Shown here piece by piece: positions 57,224-64,000 of a stretch of DNA of 64,000 nt; position 1 is the stretch's first letter; the number at the start of each line of letters is the position of its first letter. Source of the stretch: Actinomadura parmotrematis (GTDB lineage Bacteria; Actinomycetota; Actinomycetes; Streptosporangiales; Streptosporangiaceae); assembly GCF_019458805.1 (NCBI RefSeq), contig NZ_JAIBOA010000011.1, forward strand, positions 124,001 to 188,000, written 5' to 3'. Under the pieces are notes generated by a model. The model ran no database searches. It was not told where the DNA came from and saw only the letters and a list, made by a program, of their open reading frames with translations. The position numbers and the translations under genes were made by a program.

Positions 57224-59265
57224 CTCGGGTTTCTCCGCAGCGTGAAGATGTGGGCCGGCTGGACGTGGGGGTCGAGCCGCACGTAGTTGTGCTCGCCCCA
57301 CGTGTAGGTCGCGCCCGACAGCTCGTCGACGACCTCGAACGTGCTGCCCGGCTCGACGCCCAGGGCGGGCAGGTCGAGGTGGACGGTGGTCTCGCGGACC
57401 TGGTGGGGGTTGAGGTTCACCACGGCCAGCACGGTGTCGTCACCGCCGCCCGCACCCGAGGGCGGGCGTTTGGAGAAGCAGACGAACTCGTCCTGGTCGG
57501 CGGCGTGGAACCTCAGGTCACGCAGCCGGTGGAGCGCGGGGTGGGCCCGCCGGAAGGAGTTCAGCCGGGCGATGAGCGGCGCGATGCTGCGCCCCTCGCG
57601 CTCGGCGGCCTCCCAGTCGCGCGGGCGGTACTGGTACTTCTCGGAGTCGCGGTACTCCTCACTGCCGGGCCGCACGGGCGTGTTCTCGATGAGCTCGTAG
57701 CCGGAGTAGACGCCCCAGGAGGGCGACAGCAGGGCGGCGAGGACGGCCCGGATGACGAAGGCCGGACGGCCGCCGTGCACCAGGTACTCGTTCAGGATGT
57801 CGGGGGTGTTCACGAAGGCGTTCGGCCGCATGTAGGACGCGGCCTCGCCGCTCAGCTCGGTGAAGTACTCCTCCAGCTCGCGCCGGGAGTTCTTCCAGGT
57901 GAAGTACGTGTAGGACTGGTGGAAGCCGATCTTTCCCAGGGTGTGCATCATCGGCGGCCGGGTGAACGCCTCCGCCAGGAAGAGCACGTCGGGGTCGGTG
58001 GCGGCGATCTCGCCGAGCAGCCGTTCCCAGAACACCACCGGCTTGGTGTGCGGGTTGTCCACCCGGAAGATCCGCACGCCGTGGTCCATCCAGTGCCGGA
58101 CGACGCGCAGCACCTCGGCGTACAGGCCCTCGGGGTCGTTGTCGAAGTTCAGCGGGTAGATGTCCTGGTACTTCTTCGGCGGGTTCTCGGCGTAGGCGAT
58201 GGTGCCGTCGGCGCGGGTGGTGAACCACTCGGGGTGCTCGGCGACCCAGGGGTGGTCGGGGGAGCACTGCAGGGCGAGGTCGAGCGCGACCTCCAGGCCG
58301 TGGTCGCCGGCGTAGGCGACGAAGGCGTCGAAGTCCTCCAGGGTGCCGAGGTCGGGGTGGACGGCGTCGTGACCGCCCTCGGCCGCGCCGATCGCCCACG
58401 GCGAGCCGGGGTCGTAGGGCCCGGCCTCCAGGGTGTTGTTCGGGCCCTTGCGGTGGGCGCGCCCGATGGGGTGGACCGGCGGCAGGTAGACGACGTCGAA
58501 GCCCATGTCGGCGATCGCGGGCAGCCGCTTCATCGCGGTGCGGAACGTTCCCGACATGGGGCCGCGGCGCCCCATCGGGTCGACGGTGGCGCCCTCGGAG
58601 CGGGGGAAGAACTCGTACCAGGACCCGTAGAGCGCCCGCTCGCGGTGCACTACCAGCGGCATCCACTCGCCGACGGTGAGCAGGTCGCGCAGCGGGTACC
58701 GCTCCTCCAGGGCGAGGACGTCCGCCGCGTCGGCGGCGGCGAGGCGGTCGGCGGCCGGGACGGTCGCGTCGGCCAGCAGCCTGGCGAGGCGGGTGAGGAC
58801 GGGCCGGCTGCGCGCGGGGACGCCCTCGGCGGCGCGGGCGAACAGCAGCGAGCCCTCGGCGAGCATCAGCTCGACGTCCTGGCCGCGCGGGACCTTGATG
58901 CCGGCGTCGTGCCGCCAGTGCGCCAGCGGGTCGCCCCACGCCTCGACGCGGAAGTCCCAGCGGCCCGGGGCGTCGGGGGTGACGTCGGCGGCGAGGCGGT
59001 CCAGGCCGGGCGCGATGTCGACCATGCGCGCGAGCGGCCGCACCTTGCCGTCGGGGCCGCGCAGGGCGACGGCCGCGCCGAGCATCTCGTGGCCCTCGCG
59101 GAACACCGTCGCGCTGACGCGGACGGTCTCGCCGGCGACGGCCTTGGCGGGCCAGCGCCCGCCGTCGACGGCGGGCCGCACGTCGATGATGGGGATGCGC
59201 CCGAGTCCCGACCGCCCGAGGTCCGATTTAACCGACTTCTGGGACGTTTTGGACTCCACGCGCAT
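57220..59265 (-). CDS. glgE: GlgE: alpha-1,4-glucan:maltose-1-phosphate maltosyltransferase
   Basis: 681 residues, GH13 subfamily 3. Extends alpha-glucan with maltosyl units from maltose-1-phosphate. Visible: RIPIIDVRPAVDGGRWPAKAV (N-terminal domain), GSWYEFFPRSEGA, VYLPPVHPIGRAHRKG with GPNN following, nucleophile RVDNPHTKP, acid/base LAEAFTRP and HQSYTYFTWKN. The length is typical. First gene of the glgE-treS-mak operon (all four-base overlaps). ATG 59265 has only a weak ribosome-binding site. Confidence 0.95.
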
Positions 59266-59445
59266 GTGCGATCCCCTACCCTCTCGTGATTGCCAAAACC
59301 GTCATGCCCGCGTTCGCGGTCTTACCGCCCTCTTGGGCAGGTTAACTTTGCGCTACATCTCCACTACCTGCCGGTCGGACGCACCTGCGTCGACCTGGAG
59401 TGGCCGCCCGCGAACCCCCGGTGCGCCCGGTTCGTCATCGGAAGT

Positions 59446-59985
59446 GTGCCGCACCACGTCCCCATCGAGGCCGTCCGCGCGCTCGCCGTCTGGGCCGCGC
59501 TGAGCGCCGCCGCCGTCCCGGCCGCCTGGCGGCCGCTCGCCCGCCGCACCGGCCGGCCGCCGCCGTCCGCGCTGGCGCTGCTCGTCTGGACGGCGCTGCT
59601 CCTCGCCATGACGCTGCCGGCGACGGCGGCGGCGGGCGCGGGCGGCCGGCTCGCCGCCTGCGCCGCGCACCCGGCCGCCGAGGCCGCCTGGATGGTCCGC
59701 ACCTTCGGCGACCGCGGGCTGGAGGACGTGATGAACGTCGCACTGTGGATGCCGTGCGGGCTGCTCGCGGCCGTCGCGACGCGCCGCCCGGCCGTCTCGG
59801 CGGCCGTGCTGTCGGCCGCCTTCACCGGCGTCGAGCTGCTGCAGACGCTCGATCCGGGCCGGGAATGCGACCCCGGCGACATGGTCTACAACTCGGCGGG
59901 CGTCGCGCTCGGCGCCCTCGCCGGGGCCGCGCTGCTGCGGCTGCCGGGGCTTCGCGAGCGTGCCACGGACCGGTCCGTTAGGTGA
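59446..59985 (+). CDS. VanZ-like family membrane protein
   Basis: About 180 residues with four to five membrane helices. VanZ-like signature: L-E-D-V-M-N-V-A-L-W-M-P-C-G-L-L, then the central helix FTGVELLQTL followed by DPGDMVYNSAGVALGALAG. The start is uncertain: GTG 59446 precedes the first helix; TTG 59290 would add 52 low-complexity residues. Function of VanZ-like proteins outside vancomycin/teicoplanin resistance is unclear. Divergent from glgE and 54 bp upstream of glgP on the same strand. Confidence 0.75.
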   Translation: MPHHVPIEAVRALAVWAALSAAAVPAAWRPLARRTGRPPPSALALLVWTALLLAMTLPATAAAGAGGRLAACAAHPAAEAAWMVRTFGDRGLEDVMNVALWMPCGLLAAVATRRPAVSAAVLSAAFTGVELLQTLDPGRECDPGDMVYNSAGVALGALAGAALLRLPGLRERATDRSVR

Positions 59986-60039
59986 CGGTCCCGTGGCCGG
60001 GTCGCATTCAGGGGGCTTGAGCGTTTACCGTGGCCGGGC

Positions 60040-62634
60040 GTGAAGGCAATTCGACGATTCACCGTACGTACCGTCCTTCCCGAGCCGCTGCGCGACCTGG
60101 AAGAGCTGATCCTCAACCTGCGCTGGTCGTGGCACCACGAGACCCTCGATCTGTTCCGCGCGGTCGATCCCGCGCTGTGGGAGGCCGTCCGGCACGACCC
60201 CGTCCGCCTGCTGGGCGAGGTCTCTCCCGAGCGGATCGGGCAGCTGGCCGCCGACCGGCGCTTCCTGCGCCGGCTGCGCGACGCCGGCGACGAGCTGCAC
60301 GACTACCTGACCACCGACCGCTGGTACCAGTCCCTCGGCGGGGCGCCGCGCGCCATCGCCTACTTCTCGCCCGAGTACGGGATCACCGCGACCCTGCCGC
60401 AGTACTCGGGCGGCCTCGGCATCCTGGCCGGCGACCATCTGAAGACCGCGAGCGACCTCGGCGTCCCGATCATCGGCGTCGGGCTGCTGTACCGGCACGG
60501 CTACTTCACCCAGTCGCTGTCGCCCGACGGCTGGCAGCTGGAGCGCTACCCCCCGATCGATCCGAACGGGCTGCCCCTGACGCTGCTGCGCGAGGCCGAC
60601 GGGACGCCGGTGCGCATCAGCATCGGGCTGCCGCAGGGCCACGACCTGCACGCCCAGGTGTGGCTGGTGCGCGTCGGCCGCGTCCCGCAACTGCTGCTGG
60701 ACTCCGACGTCGAGGACAACGACCAGGCCGCCCGCGACATCACCGACCGCCTGTACGGCGGCGGCGGCGACCACCGGTTGCTCCAGGAGATGCTGCTCGG
60801 CATCGGCGGCGTCCGCGCCATCCGCGCCTACTGCCGCATCACGGGGCACCCGGCGCCCGAGGTGTTCCACACCAACGAGGGCCACGCGGGGTTCCTCGGC
60901 CTGGAGCGCATCCGCGAGCTGGTGTCCGAACGGGGCCTGGCGTTCGGGGAGGCGCTGGAGGCGACCCGCGCGGGCACGGTGTTCACCACCCACACGCCCG
61001 TCCCGGCGGGCATCGACCGGTTCCCCCGCGAGCTCGTCCGCACCTATTTCGGCGGCGTCAACGAGGAGCCCGACGTCCCGGTCGAGCGCATCCTGGAGCT
61101 CGGCGCCGAGGACTACCCCGGCGGCGACCTCACCGTGTTCAACATGGCCGTCATGGGCATGCGCCTCGCCCAGCGCGTCAACGGCGTCAGCCTGCTGCAC
61201 GGCGAGGTCAGCCGGGAGATGTTCGGCGGCCTGTGGGGCGGCTTCGACACCGCCGAGGTGCCGATCGGGTCGGTCACCAACGGCGTGCACGCCGGCACCT
61301 GGGTGGCCCGCGAGGTGCTGGAGCTCGCCGCCCGCGAGGCGCCCGCGGTGCTCGGCTCGGAGGACGGCTGGGACCAGGTCCGCCAGGTCGACGAGGAGGA
61401 CATCTGGGCGGTCCGCCGCACCCTGCGCGCCCGCCTCGTCGAGGAGGCGCGGCGCCGGCTGCGCGACTCGTGGCGCCAGCGCGGCGCGAGCGAGGCCGAG
61501 GTGGCGTGGATCGACGACGCCCTCGACCCCGACGTCCTCACCATCGGGTTCGCGCGGCGCGTCCCGTCCTACAAGCGCCTCACCCTGATGATGCGCGACC
61601 CGGACCGGCTGCGGGCGCTGCTGCTGGACCCCGAACGGCCCGTCCAGATCCTCATCGCGGGCAAGGCGCACCCCGCCGACGAGGGCGGCAAGCGCCTCAT
61701 CCAGGACATCGTGCGGTTCGCCGACGGCGAGGACGTCCGGCACCGCATCGTGTTCCTGCCCGACTACGACATGTCGCTCGGGCAGTCGCTCGTGCAGGGC
61801 TGCGACGTGTGGATGAACAACCCGCTGCGGCCGCTGGAGGCGTGCGGCACCTCCGGCATGAAGGCGGCGCTGAACGGCGGCCTCAACCTGTCGGTCCGCG
61901 ACGGCTGGTGGGACGAGTGGTTCGACGGGCAGAACGGCTGGGCGATCCCGTCCGCCGACGGCCTGTCGGCGCCCGACCGCCGCGACGACCTGGAGGCCGC
62001 CGCGCTCTACGAGCTGATCGCCGACCACGTCGCGACGCTGTTCTACGACCGCGACGGCGGCCGGGCGCCGCGCCGCTGGCTGGAGATGGTCAAGCACACC
62101 ATCGCCGGGACGGGCCCGAAGGTGCTCGCCACCCGGATGCTGCGCGAGTACGTCGAGCGGTACTACGTGCCGGCCGCGGACGCGGGCCGCGCCATGGCCG
62201 CCGACGACCACGCGGGCGCCCGCGACCTCGCCGCCTGGAAGCAGCGGGTCGCCAAGGCGTGGCCGGGCGTCGCGGTCGAGCACGTGGAGTCGGTCGGCGA
62301 GGACCGGATGAACGTCGGCGCCCGGCTGCCGCTCCGCGTGGTGGTGGCGCTCGCCGGCCTCGACCCCGCCGACGTCGCCGTCGAGGTCGCCTACGGGCGG
62401 GTGGACGACGCCGACGCGCTCGCCGACCCGTCCTACCTGGAGCTCGGCGGCCCCGAGCCGCTGGAGGACGGGCGGCTCCGCTACGTCGGCGACGTCCCGC
62501 TGGAACGGAGCGGCTCGTTCGGCTACAGCGTGCGGGTGGTGCCCCGCCACGAGGGCCTCGCGACCCGCGCCGAGATGGGCCTGGTGGCGCTGCCGCCCGC
62601 TCCGCAGGGGATGGCCGACGGCGTGCTGCGCTGA
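60040..62634 (+). CDS. glgP: Alpha-glucan (maltodextrin/glycogen) phosphorylase
   Basis: 864 residues. Releases glucose-1-phosphate from non-reducing ends of alpha-glucan. GT35 fold of the short AgpA type: N-terminal LILNLRWSWH, AYFSPEYGI, GGLGILAGDHLK, THTPVPAGIDRFP, SVTNGVHAGTW, FARRVPSYKR, and the PLP-binding region LEACGTSGMKAALNGG with K608. The GlgP box has A-C-G-T-S-G-M-K where many have A-S-G-T-S-(G/N)-M-K. GTG 60040. Followed by a strong bidirectional terminator. Confidence 0.94.
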   Translation: MKAIRRFTVRTVLPEPLRDLEELILNLRWSWHHETLDLFRAVDPALWEAVRHDPVRLLGEVSPERIGQLAADRRFLRRLRDAGDELHDYLTTDRWYQSLGGAPRAIAYFSPEYGITATLPQYSGGLGILAGDHLKTASDLGVPIIGVGLLYRHGYFTQSLSPDGWQLERYPPIDPNGLPLTLLREADGTPVRISIGLPQGHDLHAQVWLVRVGRVPQLLLDSDVEDNDQAARDITDRLYGGGGDHRLLQEMLLGIGGVRAIRAYCRITGHPAPEVFHTNEGHAGFLGLERIRELVSERGLAFGEALEATRAGTVFTTHTPVPAGIDRFPRELVRTYFGGVNEEPDVPVERILELGAEDYPGGDLTVFNMAVMGMRLAQRVNGVSLLHGEVSREMFGGLWGGFDTAEVPIGSVTNGVHAGTWVAREVLELAAREAPAVLGSEDGWDQVRQVDEEDIWAVRRTLRARLVEEARRRLRDSWRQRGASEAEVAWIDDALDPDVLTIGFARRVPSYKRLTLMMRDPDRLRALLLDPERPVQILIAGKAHPADEGGKRLIQDIVRFADGEDVRHRIVFLPDYDMSLGQSLVQGCDVWMNNPLRPLEACGTSGMKAALNGGLNLSVRDGWWDEWFDGQNGWAIPSADGLSAPDRRDDLEAAALYELIADHVATLFYDRDGGRAPRRWLEMVKHTIAGTGPKVLATRMLREYVERYYVPAADAGRAMAADDHAGARDLAAWKQRVAKAWPGVAVEHVESVGEDRMNVGARLPLRVVVALAGLDPADVAVEVAYGRVDDADALADPSYLELGGPEPLEDGRLRYVGDVPLERSGSFGYSVRVVPRHEGLATRAEMGLVALPPAPQGMADGVLR

Positions 62635-62642
62635 CGCCGGGA

Positions 62643-62685
62643 CGGCGAGAGCCCGCCGACCCCGGGGGTCGGCGGGCTCTCGCCG
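62643..62685. terminator. Bidirectional terminator between glgP and lipase gene
   Basis: 20-bp perfect stem (62643-62662 with 62666-62685, begins CGGCGAGAGCCCGCC) and a 3-nt loop CGG. It lies between convergent genes, 9 bp after glgP and 24 bp beyond the lipase stop. Confidence 0.85.
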
Positions 62686-62708
62686 GCACGGCTGAGCTGC
62701 GGCGACGC

Positions 62709-63827
62709 CTACTTGAACAGGTTCGCGACGAACTTGGTCGTGTCGGGCAGCGACGCGGCCATGTTGCCGCTGTGGTCGGCGCCCGCGTACGCCTTGAACG
62801 TCACCGGCTGGTTCCGTGCCTTGAGGTCGGCGACCAGCTTCAGCGTCAGCGGGATCGGCACGGTCGTGTCGACCATGCCCTGCGCGATGTAGAACGGCCT
62901 GGTGTAGCCGGACACCGGCACCTCCATGACGCCGCGCAGCGCGTTGAAGAACGGCGCGTCGAACAGCGACCGGTTCAGCAGCTGCCCGATGCCGACGCCC
63001 TTGGTGCTCGCGACCATGTCGTCGTAGCAGAGCGTCTCGGCGTCGGCGACGGCCTTCTTCCCGAGCGGCGTCAGGTACCTGTCGACGTCGAAGTCCGGGC
63101 GGGCGGCGCGCAGCCCGGCCAGGATGTAGGCGACGTAGCCGGTGAGGTCGTCCAGCGGCAGGTTCGGGATGTAGGGCCCGGCGAGCGAGACGATGCCCTC
63201 CAGGTTGGAGGGCGGGCCGGTCGCGACGGCGCCGCGGAAGTCCAGCTCGGGCGCGTACTTCGGCGCCAGGTTCGCGGTGAACAGCGCGGCCTGCCCGCCC
63301 TGCGACTGCCCGATGACGACCCACTTGGACGCCAGGCTCTTGTCGACGCTGCGCGCCGCCCGCACCATGTCGGCGGCCGAGTAGGCCGCCGACCGGCCGT
63401 CCAGGTAGGGGTGCACGCCGGGCGTGCCGAGGCCGACGTAGTCGGTCGCGACGATCGCGTAGCCCTGCGCGAGCCACTGCTTCAGGTAGGTGATGTCGCG
63501 GTCGGAGCGGCCGGCGGTGGACGGCGCGCACGCGTCGCCGATGCCGACCGTGCCGTGCGTCCACGACAGGACGGGCCAGCCGCCCTCGGGCGCGGTGCCC
63601 TTCGGGACGAAGACGGCGCCGGTGCTGACGGCACTCTTCCCGGTCGGGCCGGTGGTGGTGTAGGTGAGGCGCTGCGCGGACCCGGTGCCGGGCAGCCACA
63701 GGTTCGCGGGGAGCGGGGCGACGGCGGTGACGCCGCCGGGCTTCGGCCCGGCGGCCCGCGCGGTGGCGGGCTGCGCGAGCGCGGCCGCCGACAGCAGGGC
63801 ACAGCCCGCCGCGAGGAGACGACGCAT
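62709..63827 (-). CDS. Secreted lipase-family (LIP) alpha/beta hydrolase
   Basis: 372 residues with a Sec signal peptide (MRRLLAAGCALLSAAALAQPATARA, cleavage near A-R-A-A-G). Secretory lipase family features are PVLSWTHGTVGIGDACAPS, nucleophile elbow GQSQGG (S175), YIAQGMVDTTVPI (catalytic Asp) and YAGADHSGN (catalytic His). Likely an extracellular lipase or esterase. ATG 63827 is preferred, with GGAGGT seven bases upstream. Confidence 0.9.
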   Translation of the reverse strand: MRRLLAAGCALLSAAALAQPATARAAGPKPGGVTAVAPLPANLWLPGTGSAQRLTYTTTGPTGKSAVSTGAVFVPKGTAPEGGWPVLSWTHGTVGIGDACAPSTAGRSDRDITYLKQWLAQGYAIVATDYVGLGTPGVHPYLDGRSAAYSAADMVRAARSVDKSLASKWVVIGQSQGGQAALFTANLAPKYAPELDFRGAVATGPPSNLEGIVSLAGPYIPNLPLDDLTGYVAYILAGLRAARPDFDVDRYLTPLGKKAVADAETLCYDDMVASTKGVGIGQLLNRSLFDAPFFNALRGVMEVPVSGYTRPFYIAQGMVDTTVPIPLTLKLVADLKARNQPVTFKAYAGADHSGNMAASLPDTTKFVANLFK

Positions 63828-63890
63828 AGGGGGGACCTCCAAGATCCCCGACACCGTAGCGCCTGCCCGACCGGCGGGTAAAGACCCTGA

Positions 63891-64000
63891 TCAACCGCCC
63901 TTTCCCCCGTCGCGACGCAGCGGTCCAGGTAGGCGGTGAACGCCCGCGCGCCGGGCTCGGGACCGGCGGCCCGGCAGGTACGCGGTGCGCAGCAGCCGGG
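63891..64000 (-). CDS. 3' end of a gene running off the window
   Basis: Minus-strand frame from the window edge to TGA 63891-63893: RLLRTAYLPGRR... In the other frame the last part reads PEPGARAFTAYLDRCVATGE, which looks more protein-like, so the fragment may carry a frame change. The pattern recalls LysR-type C-termini, but too little is visible to assign a product. Confidence 0.3.
   Translation of the reverse strand, partial: RLLRTAYLPGRRSRARRAGVHRLPGPLRRDGGKGG

Noticed and set aside
60025..63894. Very long open frame (about 1289 codons) opposite glgP and through the lipase gene
   Set aside because: Its protein is Arg/Val/Gly-rich without domains, and it lies antisense to two clearly identified genes. 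GC-rich third positions keep such shadow frames open.

Overview
The window is GC-rich (low-GC only in short patches) and reads as chromosome of a filamentous actinomycete, probably of the Thermomonosporaceae/Actinomadura type. Indicators are the GC-biased codon use, frequent GTG/TTG starts, the GlgE-TreS-maltokinase pathway, a Streptomyces-like latex clearing protein, a GntR regulator paired with a small protein of unknown function, and a type I-E CRISPR system with actinobacterial repeats. The taxonomic call is inference; no rRNA is present.

Layout. 1-8.0 kb: a giant secreted RHS polymorphic toxin (5' end outside the window) with a Hint pretoxin domain and an RNase A-like toxin tip, followed by an overlapping probable immunity gene, both in a low-GC tail. 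8.5-11.6 kb: rubber-oxygenase locus, with an MpaB/DUF2236 oxygenase and a TetR regulator on the minus strand and lcp divergent, with good promoter/operator signals. 11.8-16.9 kb: STAS protein, amidase, PAP2 phosphatase, two apparent gene remnants and a GH16-like lipoprotein. 17.0-31.4 kb: an island flanked by a perfect 63-bp direct repeat of the 3' part of a selenocysteine tRNA gene. It holds a complete type I-E CRISPR-Cas system (array 1 with 30 repeats, cas3, cas8e-cse2-cas7e-cas5e-cas6e-cas1e-cas2e, array 2 with 36 repeats) and an integrase remnant next to the right att site. 31.5-45.8 kb: hutI, ferritin-like protein, flavin reductase, SppA, thioesterase, Ser/Thr kinase, a NUDIX-NYN fusion, ACT protein, glgB, cytochrome P450, a GH39-like hydrolase, a 72-aa protein and a GntR regulator. 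45.8-53.5 kb: a seven-gene minus-strand operon for a cell-surface or extracellular polysaccharide, with every junction overlapping. 53.9-62.6 kb: maltokinase, treS and glgE (translationally coupled operon), a VanZ-like gene, and glgP, which together with glgB build and break down alpha-glucan. 62.7-64.0 kb: a secreted lipase-family protein and a gene fragment at the edge.

How parts work together. Both CRISPR arrays are read on the minus strand, each with its conserved leader at its right end; array 1 diverges from cas3 and array 2 converges on cas2. Cas8e-Cse2-Cas7e-Cas5e-Cas6e form Cascade, Cas3 degrades the target, and Cas1-Cas2 acquire spacers. TreS and maltokinase make maltose-1-phosphate from trehalose, GlgE polymerises it, GlgB branches it and GlgP degrades it. 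The most notable points are the CRISPR-Cas island in tRNA-Sec with signs of repeated integration, the repeat-type switch inside array 2, a spacer that is a perfect UACG-capped hairpin, the RNase A-like RHS toxin/immunity pair, and a likely CTG start codon coupling a flavin reductase to sppA.
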